DNA of 64,000 bases, taken from the NCBI RefSeq assembly GCF_000737335.2, contig NZ_JMCC02000080.1:6579-70578 (forward strand). The letters run 5' to 3'. A model generated the notes under the pieces. That model saw only the letters and a program-made list of their open reading frames with translations. It had not been told where the DNA came from and did not search any database. This document shows positions 7,196 through 18,100 of the stretch, piece by piece; position 1 is the first letter of the stretch; each line of letters begins with the position of its first letter. Both the position numbers and the translations under genes were made by a program. The stretch is from Enhygromyxa salina (GTDB lineage: Bacteria > Myxococcota_A > Polyangia > Nannocystales > Nannocystaceae).

Positions 7196-9004
7196 CTAAA
7201 CCAACCCGACTTTGGACAGCGCCCGCATGGACTCGGACAACAAGGTTCGCGCGGGCCCAGACGCGTCGATCACGTTGAACCGACACAGCAGCGGATCGAC
7301 CGGCGCCCACTTGTCACGCAGGGCCTGATACACGTCCCAGTCGGCGTCTGAGGGATCCCCGGTGCGAGCCGCGAGCCGCTCACGGATCAGCTCGGCGGGC
7401 GCGTTGAGGACCAACAGGTGGACCGGGACGCCCCAGCCGATCGCGGCCTGGACAAACGCTTCGCGACGCCCGGCCTCGACGAAGGTCGCGTCGACGAGGG
7501 CCCGGCCACCGGCAAGGCACACCTCAGCGGCGCGCTCGAGACAGGCGGCGTAGGTGCGGTCGCTCCACTCGCTGGTGTAGATGCCTTGGTTGATCTGGGA
7601 CCCCCGATCTTCCAAGGGGGATGCCCGCTCAACCAAGGGCATCCCGGGAGGTGTTGGGCTCTGGGCGGGGGATGCCCGCTCAACCAAGGGCATCCCGGGA
7701 GGTGTTGGGCTCAGGGCGGGGGATGCCCGCTCAAACGGATTGAGCCCAGCGAGTCGCTTGCGGACCTCGTCGGCGCGGATCCACACGAACCCGGCGGTCT
7801 CTCGCAGCGCTCGCGCCAACACGGACTTCCCCGTGCCCGGCAGCCCCGCGACGAGGACCATGCACGGGCGCGCGCTGGGCTTGGACAGCTCGACCAAGGC
7901 CAGGCGGGCGCGGGCCTCGGCTTTGGCTCGCGCGTGGCCGCGGGCGTCGTCGCCAAGCTCGGGCTCCGAGGCCGCCATCGCGGCGACCTTCGCCCGTACG
8001 GTGGCCCGATACCCGGCATAGAAGGGCAACAGCCGCTCGACGTCGGCGTCGCCGCTGGCCGAGATGAAGTCGTCCGCGAAGCAGCGCGCGAGCTGCCAGG
8101 CGCCGCGGGCCTGCAGGTCCATGATCAGGAACGCAATGTCTGCGACTGGGTCGGACCAGCGAAACCGCTCGGTGAACTCGATGCGATCGATGATCAGCAG
8201 CTCGCGCCGGCCGATCGCGTTCAGCAAGTCGTCGTCGATCAGCTCCGCGTCTTCGCGGCTGGCGTGGCCAAGGCTGTAGACGTGCTCGAGACGCAGATCC
8301 CCGTGGGTGTCGCGGATCGCCCCCGTCTCGCAGCGGGCCCGGATCAGCGGACTGACGCGGGCGAGCTCGGCCTCGGTCGCGGCACGCAGGCGCCCAAGCA
8401 GGTCGCGATCGATCGGCGCGGGCTGGCCAAATTCGGCGGCGACATCGAGCATCGCGTCGAGCTGCGCGAAATTTTCCTGCATGTTCTCGATGACGGTGTC
8501 GAGACCACCAAGCTGAGCCAGCTCCGGGTGCGCGGCCGCGTGCGCGGCCCCGTCGCGATAAAACCCAACCAGCGCCGCCGCCAGCCCCCACAGCTGCGGA
8601 CGGCCGAGCTCCCCCCGCTCGAGCAAGCTGGCAAAGGTCGCGGACTCGGGCAGCCGCCGCATCCACACGCCCCACTCGATCACCTTGTCTGACCCATCGG
8701 GCCTGGGTGCGCGCTCGATCTGGACCACGCCGTCACGCCGAACGACAGTGACCAGCCCCCGGTAGACACCCGGCGCGAGCTCCTGATTGACCTCGAGCTC
8801 TGCTTCGCAGTCACGCCGGCGACCTTCGAGGGTCGTGAAGTCCAAGAACCCAAAGTCGACGGGCTTGTGGATCTTGAACACCTCGCGGCCGATCAGGAAC
8901 ACGACCGAGATGTGGGTCTGGATCACCTCTACGGTCGCGTCTGGACCGTGCCATGGGTAGGCGGTTGGCTGGCTCAGGGCCTTGATCAGCGCTTCGAGTT
9001 GCAC
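7196..9004 (-). CDS. APH-like/P-loop kinase fusion protein (bifunctional aminoglycoside phosphotransferase/ATP-binding family)
   Basis: A 602-residue two-domain protein. Residues 1 to about 340 resemble the aminoglycoside-phosphotransferase-like family (VVFLIGREVFKIHKPVDFGF for the nucleotide lobe, then DTHGDLRLEHVY for the catalytic loop, with Asp and His in place, and LLIIDRIEF for the metal-binding strand). Residues 380-600 form an AAA-type small-molecule kinase domain with Walker A GLPGTGKS (Lys393) and the ALVDATF strand. Proteins of this architecture are widespread but their substrate is unknown. The kinase domain is interrupted by about 45 residues of Pro/Ser-rich tandem repeat (see 7620-7733). 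The start is a GTG. It lies 15 bp downstream of the CBS-domain gene on the same strand, so the two are probably co-transcribed. Confidence 0.88.
   Translation of the reverse strand: MQLEALIKALSQPTAYPWHGPDATVEVIQTHISVVFLIGREVFKIHKPVDFGFLDFTTLEGRRRDCEAELEVNQELAPGVYRGLVTVVRRDGVVQIERAPRPDGSDKVIEWGVWMRRLPESATFASLLERGELGRPQLWGLAAALVGFYRDGAAHAAAHPELAQLGGLDTVIENMQENFAQLDAMLDVAAEFGQPAPIDRDLLGRLRAATEAELARVSPLIRARCETGAIRDTHGDLRLEHVYSLGHASREDAELIDDDLLNAIGRRELLIIDRIEFTERFRWSDPVADIAFLIMDLQARGAWQLARCFADDFISASGDADVERLLPFYAGYRATVRAKVAAMAASEPELGDDARGHARAKAEARARLALVELSKPSARPCMVLVAGLPGTGKSVLARALRETAGFVWIRADEVRKRLAGLNPFERASPALSPTPPGMPLVERASPAQSPTPPGMPLVERASPLEDRGSQINQGIYTSEWSDRTYAACLERAAEVCLAGGRALVDATFVEAGRREAFVQAAIGWGVPVHLLVLNAPAELIRERLAARTGDPSDADWDVYQALRDKWAPVDPLLCRFNVIDASGPARTLLSESMRALSKVGLV
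7620..7733. repeat. In-frame 51-bp tandem repeat with internal hairpin, inside the kinase domain
   Basis: Two complete units (7620-7670, 7671-7721) and a 12-base third start. The units differ at one base. Each opens with GATGCCC and carries GGGCATC 10 bases later, a perfect hairpin. In the protein this adds two 17-residue units beginning ERASP and containing SPTPPGMPLV, placed between KRLAGL and INQGIYTSEW of the P-loop kinase domain. Confidence 0.9.
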
Positions 9005-9019
9005 GAGCGTGGCCGTTCT

Positions 9020-9721
9020 CTAGCGATCCAACAACACGTCGATCACGCTGGGACCGTCGGTCTGGGCCCCGGCAAATGACGCGCAGCGAAACCCGAGCTG
9101 ACCGGCAGCGAGCCGCTCGCCAACGGGCTCCGGCAGGTTGTGCGCACCGGTGAGGAACGCCTGCAACCGCGCCGCGACGTCGTTGGCGGCCTCGGCCCAC
9201 AGCACTTCGTCGCTGGCCTGGGCGTTGGTCAGCACCAGCATGCCGGGGCCTGATCGGGCGAACTGTTCAATGTTGGAGCGGGTCAGCGGCAGCGTGGGCG
9301 ACCAGCTCATGCCGCTCTCGGGCTCTTGGTGGGGAAATGCAGGCGGGTGCGAGGGCGGCAGCCCAACCAGGCCGCGGATCACGTCGAGCGAGGACAAGAA
9401 CCCGCACACGCGACCTTGGTCGTCGACGACCACCAGGTGGTGGTAGCGGAGCTGACCCATCTCGAGCCCGGCTTGCTCGATCGTGGTGTTGATCGAGACC
9501 GTCGCCGCCGGACTCGTCATGTGCTTCGACACTGGCTCGTCCCGCTTGGCGCGGGCGAGGTTGCGCAGCGAGACCAAGCCAAGCGGGACACGCCGCTCGT
9601 CCACGACCGGGGCGGCCGTGATGCCCAAAGTCAGGATCATGCCCAGCACCTCGCCCGACGGTTCGTGGGCGCGTACCGCATAGACCTCGTGGTTCATGAC
9701 TGAGTCGATGCTCTCGCTCAT
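9020..9721 (-). CDS. Tandem CBS-domain protein
   Basis: A 233-residue cytoplasmic protein. Residues 5-60 form the first CBS motif (SVMNHEVYAVRAHEP, then LGITAAPVVDERRVPLGLVS) and residues 65-130 the second (VSKHMTSPAATVSINTT, then YHHLVVVDDQGRVCGFLSSLDVI). Such Bateman pairs bind adenosine nucleotides and act as energy or ligand sensors. The last 100 residues (from about 135) do not resemble a family recognised here; they contain a helix-rich LWAEAANDVAARLQAFL. The ATG at 9721 was chosen; a frame extension to 9793 overlaps the divergent phosphofructokinase gene. The 56-bp gap to that gene (9722-9777) must carry both promoters. The kinase-fusion gene follows 15 bp downstream. Confidence 0.88.
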   Translation of the reverse strand: MSESIDSVMNHEVYAVRAHEPSGEVLGMILTLGITAAPVVDERRVPLGLVSLRNLARAKRDEPVSKHMTSPAATVSINTTIEQAGLEMGQLRYHHLVVVDDQGRVCGFLSSLDVIRGLVGLPPSHPPAFPHQEPESGMSWSPTLPLTRSNIEQFARSGPGMLVLTNAQASDEVLWAEAANDVAARLQAFLTGAHNLPEPVGERLAAGQLGFRCASFAGAQTDGPSVIDVLLDR

Positions 9722-9777
9722 GCTCGAGCGCGAGCGTAGCTCTTTTCTCGCGGCCGCGAGGCGTGTAAGCCTGCGCA

Positions 9778-10776
9778 GTGCAAGACCAAGCAAAGGCGAT
9801 CGCAGTGCTGACCAGCGGAGGTGACGCGTCTGGCATGAACATGGCCATCCGCGCCGTGACGCGCAGCGCCCTCGCCCAGGGATGGGCCGTCTACGGGGTC
9901 AGCGAGGGCTATGCCGGGCTCATCGCGGCACCCGAGGAGGGCAAGATTCGGCGCCTGACCGCCCGCGATGTCGGCGGGATCTTGGGCTTGGGTGGCACGG
10001 TGCTGGGTAGCGCACGCTGCAAAGATTTCCATGACGCCAGCGTGCGCGCGCGTGGGATCGCCAACCTCGCCGCGCTCGGCGTCGACGCGTTGGTCGTCAT
10101 CGGAGGCAACGGCTCACAGGCGGGCGCCCACGCGCTCCACGAGCAGGGCCTGGCGGTGGTCGGGCTGGCGTCCACGATCGACAATGATCTCGAGGGCAGC
10201 GACATCACGCTGGGGGCCGACACCGCGGCCAACGTCGCCGTCGATGCGGTCGACAAGCTGCGCGTGACGTCCAGCTCACATCGGCGCGCGTCGATCGTCG
10301 AGGTCATGGGCCGATCGTGTGGCTACCTCGCGTTGACGGTGGGGCTGGCGACCGGGGCCGAGGCGATCGTGCTGCCAGAGCAGGATCTTGGGCCCGACGA
10401 GGTCGCGCAGCGGATCGCGAGCGCCTACGACCGCGGCAAGCACCACGCGATCGTGATCGTGGCCGAGGGAGCGCGCTACAACGCGGCCGCGCTGGCCGAG
10501 ATCCTCGAGCGCGAGCATCGTGAGCGCGTCCGGTTTGACATGCGGGTGACCGTGCTCGGCCACATTCAGCGCGGCGGCACACCAACCGTGTTTGACCGAC
10601 TGCTCGGCGCGCGGTTGGGTGCCCACGCGATCGACTGCCTCGAGCGCGGCGAGCACGGGGTCTTGGTTGGCCTGCGGGGCAACGAGGTGGTGACCACGCC
10701 GCTCGCGGACGTGGTCGGCAAACAAAAGCCCTTGGGCCTCGAGCTCGTCGAGCTGGCGCAGACGCTGGCGCAGTGA
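9778..10776 (+). CDS. pfkA: 6-phosphofructokinase family protein
   Basis: A 332-residue phosphofructokinase phosphorylating fructose 6-phosphate in glycolysis. The phosphate-binding TSGGDASGMN is at 12-21, the catalytic loop ASTIDNDL at 131-138 (the base Asp is in TIDND), MGRSCGYLAL follows, and HIQRGG marks the end of the fructose-phosphate site. The cofactor loop reads IGGNGS (108-113): in Escherichia coli PfkA this is GGDGS, where the Asp helps hold Mg, so Asn111 is a notable change. Loop type separates ATP from pyrophosphate users, but the donor is not decided here. The start is a GTG, with no clear ribosome-binding site. The stop is one base from the convergent lipoprotein's stop. Confidence 0.92.
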   Translation: MQDQAKAIAVLTSGGDASGMNMAIRAVTRSALAQGWAVYGVSEGYAGLIAAPEEGKIRRLTARDVGGILGLGGTVLGSARCKDFHDASVRARGIANLAALGVDALVVIGGNGSQAGAHALHEQGLAVVGLASTIDNDLEGSDITLGADTAANVAVDAVDKLRVTSSSHRRASIVEVMGRSCGYLALTVGLATGAEAIVLPEQDLGPDEVAQRIASAYDRGKHHAIVIVAEGARYNAAALAEILEREHRERVRFDMRVTVLGHIQRGGTPTVFDRLLGARLGAHAIDCLERGEHGVLVGLRGNEVVTTPLADVVGKQKPLGLELVELAQTLAQ

Positions 10777-10777
10777 G

Positions 10778-11506
10778 CTACGGATCGGGCCACATGCACG
10801 AGGGCGCGTTGCCCTGGAAGCCTGGGAAGCACTCCATGTCCATCGGGCACGGGTTGCCAAAGCTGCAATTGATCGCGGGGGTACAAAAGCCGCTGTTCTG
10901 CCCGTCGCCAGGCAGGTTGGCGCAGCCATCTTGGTCGCTGACGTCGCACTGCATCTGGCCCTGACACGCCGTCGTGCACAAGCTCCAAGGCTGGTTTTGG
11001 CTGGTCCCGGTCACGCAGACCTCACCCGGGGCGCAGTCGTCATCGTCGCCGCTGGGGCACGGACCGTAGGGCACGTCGCCATCGCCATCGCCGTCGCCGG
11101 TGGGATCGCCGTCGCCGTCGCCGTCTCCGTCTCCGTCACCGGTGGGGTCGCCGTCTCCGTCTCCGTCTCCGGTGGGGTCGCCGTCTCCGTCGCCCTGCGC
11201 CGGGCCGCACACGCCGCCGTCGCACATCAGGCCGGGGTCACATCCGCCGCCCGGTGTGCAGGGGCAGCCGTCAGAGCCAACGACACAGCCGGAGTCACCG
11301 TCGCCACCTGGATCGCCGTCGCCGTCGCCGGTCGAGGGGTCACCGTCGCCGTCGCCGGAGTTGCTGGCACTGGACTCGCCAGTGTCGGCGGTTCCTGCAG
11401 TGCCGTCCGTACCCGTGCCGTCACTGCCAGTGCCAGTGCTGTCACCGCAGCCCAGGCTGAGCGCCAAGAAAATTGAAGTTGTCCCAACGAGCCATGAAAT
11501 TCGCAT
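10778..11506 (-). CDS. Lipoprotein with Gly-Asp repeat linkers and cysteine-rich modules
   Basis: A 242-residue secreted lipoprotein. The signal peptide ends at the lipobox SLGC (Cys20), followed by a Thr/Gly/Ser/Asp linker and three blocks of GDGDGDP repeats that take up about 80 residues. Between and after them are two small cysteine-rich modules: CPCTPGGGCDPGLMCDGGVC (about 75-95) and a C-terminal one from CPSGDDDDCAPGEVC to the end, with some 14 cysteines likely disulfide-bonded outside the cell. This design is characteristic of Nannocystaceae surface lipoproteins; the Asp runs may bind calcium. The repeats are encoded by GTCGCC/GTCTCC hexanucleotide runs prone to length change. The function is unknown. 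Confidence 0.85.
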   Translation of the reverse strand: MRISWLVGTTSIFLALSLGCGDSTGTGSDGTGTDGTAGTADTGESSASNSGDGDGDPSTGDGDGDPGGDGDSGCVVGSDGCPCTPGGGCDPGLMCDGGVCGPAQGDGDGDPTGDGDGDGDPTGDGDGDGDGDGDPTGDGDGDGDVPYGPCPSGDDDDCAPGEVCVTGTSQNQPWSLCTTACQGQMQCDVSDQDGCANLPGDGQNSGFCTPAINCSFGNPCPMDMECFPGFQGNAPSCMWPDP

Positions 11507-11626
11507 TGCGGGACTGTCTCGCGAAATCGAGCGTCGCGCAGCAAGATTTTGGCACCAGGCGACGGGAGATCACCGCGAGCTTCACGCGAATTTCAGTGGG
11601 GGGTCGGGCTTGCCCCGATTTTTCGA

Positions 11627-12085
11627 CTATTTGGACCCGAAGCGTTTGTTGGTCTGCTCGTCGGTACGCGAGGAGCTCTCGATGATCGCCTCGTAGACCG
11701 CGTCACCTTCGAGCCCTTTGCCGCGGTTCTTGTCAACGAGATACTCGAGCGTCGGGCCGTCAGGGTTGCCGTATTTGGCCTGATCCCTGGCCCGCAGCGA
11801 CTCGACCTCGGCCTTGTTGGACATCTTGTTGCGGGCCTCGCTCCGGGCGTCGTGGCGTATCGAGTAGGCCTTTTGGGCCCGCTGTTCGGCGCTGAGCCCC
11901 TCGGCCAGCCAAGCCTGATTCTGCTCCGGGATCGTCGCGACCTGGGCGTTGTACCAGTCGCGGACCTCCGCGTTGGTCATCGCGCCGTCGCTGGTGACGG
12001 CCTGGCCTGCTGGTGCGCCGCCGCTGCTGCAGCCGAAGCTGAACATCGCAACGAGCAGGAACACCACAAACGAGCGGACGCGCAT
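11627..12085 (-). CDS. Small helical lipoprotein
   Basis: A 152-residue lipoprotein precursor. The signal peptide runs through FVVFLLVAMFSFGC, with the cysteine at about residue 19, then SSGGAPAG. The mature part is hydrophilic and helical (AMTNAEVRDWYNAQVATIPEQNQAWLAEGLSAEQRAQKAYSIRHDARSEARNKM), with a basic end. It has no cysteine beyond the lipidation site and no recognised domain. The start ATG at 12085 was chosen over one three codons upstream because it places the Arg residues directly before the hydrophobic core. It follows the big sensor gene region with an 81-bp gap and reads in the same direction. The 120 bp before the next lipoprotein gene (11507-11626) hold nothing identified. Confidence 0.75.
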   Translation of the reverse strand: MRVRSFVVFLLVAMFSFGCSSGGAPAGQAVTSDGAMTNAEVRDWYNAQVATIPEQNQAWLAEGLSAEQRAQKAYSIRHDARSEARNKMSNKAEVESLRARDQAKYGNPDGPTLEYLVDKNRGKGLEGDAVYEAIIESSSRTDEQTNKRFGSK

Positions 12086-12166
12086 CCCCAACATCTGCGC
12101 GAGTATACGGGTTTGTGAGCTGCCTGCCCGGGGTTTTGGCTCGGGCGAGCGGCTTCCCGTTCACAC

Positions 12167-15100
12167 CTATTCGTCGAGGGCTTCGCGGACCTTGCGAGCC
12201 AGCGAGTCACGCGTGAACGGCTTGGTCAAGAACGCGCGCGCGTCCTTGTCCCCACCGAGGCCCTTGATCGCGTCCTCGGTGTAGCCCGACACGTAGAGCA
12301 CCGCCATGTCGCGGAACTTCTTGAGGACCTCGTCGATGACCTCGCTGCCGCTGATCCCCGGCAGCACGACGTCGGTGAGCAGCATGTCGATCCAGTCGGT
12401 CTCGGCGGCGATCTTCAGCGCGTCTTCACCGTTGGCGGCCTCGAGCACCGTGTAGCCTTGCTGCGTGAGGATCGTGATCATCAGCTTGCGGACGCTAGCT
12501 TCGTCTTCGACCAACAAGATGGTCTCGCGCCCGCCGGGGATCTCTTCGGACTGGTTGCTGTTCGTCGCGTCGAGCACGGCCTCGACGACCGGGAGGTAGA
12601 CCGAGAAGGTCGTGCCCACGCCGAGCTCGCTCTGGACCTCGATGAAGCCGCCGCTCTGCTTGACGATACCGTGGACCGTGGAGAGCCCCAGGCCCGTGCC
12701 CTTGCCCGCTGCCTTGGTCGTGAAGAAGGGCTCGAAGATCCGCTCGCGCGTGGCCGCGTCCATGCCCGCGCCGGAGTCCTTGACCTCCAGCGTCACGTAG
12801 AGGCCGGGCTCGCGGTTCTCGTGGCGCCATATCTTGGCCGGGCTCAGCTCCGCTTGCGAGGTGCGCACCCAGATCTCGCCGCCTTCGGGCATGGCGTCGC
12901 GGGCGTTGACGACCAGGTTGAGGGCGACCTGCTCGAGCTGGCCCGGATCCACGCGGATCCAGCCCAGGCCCTCGGTCAGATCGAGGACCAGCTCGATGTC
13001 CTCGCTGATCAGCCGGCGCAGCATCTTGCTCATGCCGCTGACGCTCTCGTTGAGATCGAGCACCCGTGGCGACAGGAACTGCTTGCGGCTGAACGCGAGC
13101 AGCTGGCGGGTCAGCGCGCTGGCTCGCTCGGCGGCGTCCATGACCTCGTCGAGGGCGTCTTCGGCCGGGTACAGCCCCTCGCGCGCCAGCTCGGCGCTGC
13201 CCAGGATCACGCTCAAGAGGTTGTTGAAGTCGTGAGCAACGCCACCCGCGAGAGCGCCGACCGCCTCCATCTTTTGCGACTGGCGAAGCTGGCCCTCGAG
13301 CTGACGGTGCTCCGTGTCGTCGGTGCTGATCAAGGTGACGCGCGTGACCTCCGTGGCCTCCATGCCCTTTTGGTTGCCCAGGATCGGGCTGAGGCGGGTC
13401 GTCCACCACCGGCGATCTTCCTCGTCCTTGCCGAGCACCTCGGCCTCGAAGCTGTCGTGCTCGCCCGAGTCGAACACCTTGGCGATCGCGGCGTTGACCC
13501 GGTCCTGGTACTCGGGCGCGAACAACGTCGCCATGCGGCGCCCGATCAGGCCACGCCCCTCGTTGACGAGGCCTCGCCCCTCGTTGACGAGGCCTCGCCC
13601 CTCCCCGATGACGCCGCGCCCCTCCCCGATGACGCCGCGCCCCTCCCCGATGACGCCGCGCCCCTCCCCGGTGACGCCGCGCCCCTCCCCGGTGACGCCG
13701 CGCCCCTCGTCGGTGACGCCGCGCCCCTCGTGGGTGACGCCGCGCCCCTCGTGGGTGACGCCGCGCCCCTCGTGGGTGACGCCGCGCCCCTCGTGGGTGA
13801 CGCCGCGCCCCTCGTGGGTGACGCCGCGCCCCTCGTGGGTGACGCCGCGCCCCTCGTCGGTGACGCCACGATTAATGAACTCGATGCAGCCGTCCCGATC
13901 GACGATCGCGATGTTGTCGGGTGCGTGCTCGACCAGCGAGGCCCACTGCGCCTCGCGGCCGCGTAGCTCATCGAACAGCCGCGCGCTCTGCAACGAGATC
14001 GCCGCCTGCGCAGCGAGGTGCTCGAGCACCTCGAGACGATCCGGCGTGAACACACCCGTGACCAGGCGGTTCTCGAGGTAGAGCACGCCGACCAGCTGAT
14101 TCTGGCTGAGGATCGGCATGCACACGATCGACAAGACCTTGTTGGACGGCGCCCCAGGGCTGGTCCGGACGTCGAGATCTGCGCGCGCGTCGTGGATGAT
14201 CCGTGGCTCGCGGGTGCGCGCGACCAGGCGAACGAGCGAGGTCGGCAACATCGCTTCGGCCTCGGCGAGGGGGATCGGGCTGGTGACGCGGCCGGTCGAG
14301 CCCTCGTTGTCGTTCTCCACGACGACGTACAGCGCACCCTCGAGATGCTGGACCAGCACGCCGCGTTGAGCCCCGGCGTTCTCGATCGCGGCAGCGAGCA
14401 CGCGCGAGACAACCTCGTCGTGGCTCTGCCCGCGGGTGATCCCCAGGGTGCTCTTGAGCACGCTGGCGACGTCGAGCGAGGCGCTCATCGACGAGGTCGT
14501 CGTCGATACGGTCTCATTGATGTTGTAGGGGATCGCCGTAGCAGCCGACAAGAACCGCAGCTCTGGAAAATCCCGCTCGATCTGAGCGACCTTGCCGACA
14601 GCCCCCCACGCCTCGTAGAGGCTGTGCGCCCGCAACATCGGCGTGTGGGCGAGGCCCTCCCAGCCGCGCGCACCCATGAAATGCCCGAGCCGCTCCCAGG
14701 CCAGCGCCTCGATCTGGGGAAAGGACTCGTGGGCCTGGCGGGCGGCACGTTCGTAGAGATCTTGGGCGAGCTCGGTTCGGCCGCGCGCGAGCTCGGCCTC
14801 GAGCAGCAGGGCGTGAGCGCCAAGGTTGCCGTCGTAGACTGCGGCCCACTTTTTTAGCTGTTTGTGGCTCTTGCGAAGGATCTTGCGTCGGCTGCGGAGC
14901 TGATCTTCGCGGGCTTCGTCGAGGCAGATCGCGGCGGCGAGGCCCCGATAAAACACGAATTCGGGGAGCAGATAGAAGCCAAACAATCCCTCGCCGACCT
15001 TGTTGACGACGGACTCGGACAGGGCCAACGCGCGCTCCGGCTCACCTAGAAACACCAGCGGCTGCATCGCCCAGTTCACGGCCACGCAACGCGGGTAGAG

Positions 15101-18100
15101 CAGCGTGAAGTCGTCAGGGTCGAAGCTGTCGAGGACCTCGGCGCCCTCGAGCACCTCGGACATGCGGACCCGGACGCGAATGGCCTCGGCGAATTCGACC
15201 ATGCCCGTGTTACTTGCGAAGCGAGCGGCCTCTTGCGCTTCGACACGCACGACGTCGAGCGGGCGACCCATCGAAGACTGGTATCCGACCCGGTGCAATG
15301 TGGCATAGGTCGCGTACTCGAGATCACCCTCTTCGAGGGCCAGCTCGAAGCTCGACTGCACCCCCTCGAAGCACTCTGCGTAGGGGCGCGTCCAGTGCAA
15401 GACAATGCTGTGCGCGAGCAATACCGTGATGCCGCGTCGCGTTGCGCCGGGCTCGTGGATCAGCTTCAGGGCGTGGTTGGCGAGTCCGGCGGCGCCGTCG
15501 TAGTCCCCGAGGGCTCCGGCCAATAGCATGCACACTAACGCCAAGTAGTATGAAAAACTGGACGTCCGTCCGATCCGTAGACTCTCGAGCGCCGCCAATA
15601 CAATGATGACGGGGACGAGCGTTCCGCCGACCACATAGGCGGGTCCCACCAACTTCGCCAGCAACTCCATTCGCAAGCGCGCCGAGGGATCTTCACACGC
15701 ACTCAAGTGATCGAGAGCACCTCGGTTCTTGGCCCGAAACGCCCACTTCATGCGGACCAGTGACGACACCACCGTGACGGGCCCCGGCGATGGGGACAAC
15801 CGCACGCCAAGCTTTTCGAGCCCAGCGAGAGCCCAGCGGATCGCATCTTCTTGACGACTTGCGATCGTGCACGCTTCGAGCCGAACGAGGGCGACATTGG
15901 CGTAATCGAGCGGGCTGAGTGTGGGCCCCATGATCGCGTCGAAGAGTTCGGACGCCCGCTCGTAGTCCCCCATCAACGAGACACACCGAGCGTGTTGCAC
16001 ACCCAGCGAGAGCGCGAGCCGATCGCCATGCCCCCGTATCCTGGCCGACGACTTCCCGTCCCAACAAGCGTCCGCGCGCTCGAGCGCCCGGAGCCCGGCC
16101 TCGAGATGCCGCGCGGCCATCATGGAAGCCGACGCTCGCAGCCCAGCTTGGCCCGCGAGGAGATCGAGCTCGGCCAGCTCCCACAGGCGATCGGCGTCAT
16201 CTTCCGTCTCGATCGTTCGGTTGAGGTGATCAACGATGTCGTAGATCCGCTCGTTGAGCTGGGCCTCGGGCGCGGTGTCCCGCAAGAACCGACCGATCCG
16301 TCGGTGGTAGTGCTGGGCGTGCTCGGGGTCGAGCCAATGCCTGGCGCCCTCCTCGATGCGATCATGCGTGAAGCAGACGACCGAGTCGGACAAGGTCAGC
16401 AAGCCCTCGTCGGCCAGCGAGGTCACGTCGGGCAGCAGATCGGCCGGCCGTCGCTCGAGCGCAGCCGCCAACCCGCTCAGATCGAACCGGCTCCCAGCGC
16501 AGGCCGCAGCGGCGAGCACTTCACGAAGCTCCGGCGAGAGCCGCTCGAGCTTGGCCCGAATCATGCCAAGCGCGTCGCTGGGGATCCCCGACTTGCGAAC
16601 GGCGTCGGCGCTCCAGCTCCAACCCGTGGCGCCACGAGTGAGCGCCCCGTCCTGCTCGAGCAACACCAGCAGCTGACGGATCAGCAGTGGATTGTTGTCG
16701 GTGCGTCCAGCCAGCGAGCCCGCGAGCTCGGCCGCGCGCACCTTGTCGACCTTGAGCGCGTCGGCGATCAGCTCGCTCACCGCCGCGGTCGAGAGCGGGC
16801 CAAGCTCGAGCTCGACCGATTGTTCGACGCGCTTGGCGAGCACGCGCAGCGGGTGATCGTCGTCGACCTCCTCGTCGCGATAGGCGCCAATCACCAGCAG
16901 ACCCTTGGCGTCGCTGGCAGTGACCAGCTGCTCGATCACCCGCAGGCTGATCGGGTCGCTCCACTGCAGGTCATCGAGGAACAACACTACCGGGTGCTCG
17001 GGCGCGGCGATCGTCGTTGCCAGCCGACCCAGCGCGACCAACAAGCGATTGCGTGACTCGAGCGCGCCGAGCTCGAGTGCGTCGGGCTGCGGACCCAACA
17101 GGTGCTCGAGCCCGGGGACCAAGGGCACGAGCACCGACGCCGTCGAGTCCAGCTCTTCGCTCAACCGCTGCTTCCAGGCCTCGAGTCGCTCCTCGTCTTC
17201 GATCAGCAGGCGGTCGACGAGACGCGAGAGCGCCTGGGTCACGCCCAGCAGCGGCACGTTGCTGCGAAATTGCTCGAACTTGCCAGCGGCGAAGTAACCC
17301 TCGCGGTCGGCCAGCTGGGGCTGCAATGACTGAATGAGCGCGGTCTTCCCGATCCCCGACGGACCGTGGAGCAGCAAGAACTCCACGCCGCCGGCGCAGG
17401 CCCGATCGAATGCTTGGGACAGACGCTCGACCTCGGACTTGCGCCCGTAGAGTCGGTCCGGCAGCTCGAGGCGCTCGGAGGCGTCGCCCAGGCCAAGCTC
17501 GAAGCTGGGGATCTCGAACCCACGTCGCTCTTGTTGGCAACGCTCGAGATCATGCAAGAGCCCCTGCGCAGATTGGTAGCGATCGATCGGATCCTTGGCC
17601 AGCAGCCGCGCGACCATGGCCGCGAGCACCTTGGGGATCTCTGGGCGCAGCTGCTCGAGCGATGGGGGCACCCGCGCGAGGTGAGCGTGCACCAGGCGCA
17701 GCGGCTCGGTGTCCGTGAACGGCGGACGGCCTGCCAACATCTGGTAGAAGGTCGCGCCGAGCGAGTAGAGATCGCTGCGGTGATCGACCGTGCGGGTCGT
17801 GCGTCCGGTCTGCTCGGGCGCCAAATACGGCAATGTGCCCGCGAGCACCCCCAGGTCGTAGATCTCACGGTGGTCGCGCTCGAGCGCCACCGAGATGCCA
17901 AAGTCGGCGAGGCAGATCTCGAGGGTGTCCGGGTCGACGAGGATGCTGCTTGGCTTGATGTCCCGGTGGATGACGCGGCGTGCGTGGACGTTTGTGAGGA
18001 TCGTCGTGATCTTGACGGCGAGCACCAGGAAGGTCTCGATGTCGAGCGGGCGGCCGCCCATGAAGTTGTCGAGATCGACGCCCGGGAAGCGCTTGAGGAT

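Noticed and set aside
13553..13867. Possible CRISPR array
   Set aside because: Units are 21 bp with no spacers between them and stay in one reading frame of a protein; it is a coding minisatellite.
12458..13966. 502-residue plus-strand frame with PLVGDAA repeats
   Set aside because: Antisense to the hybrid sensor; the repeat is the same minisatellite read backwards.
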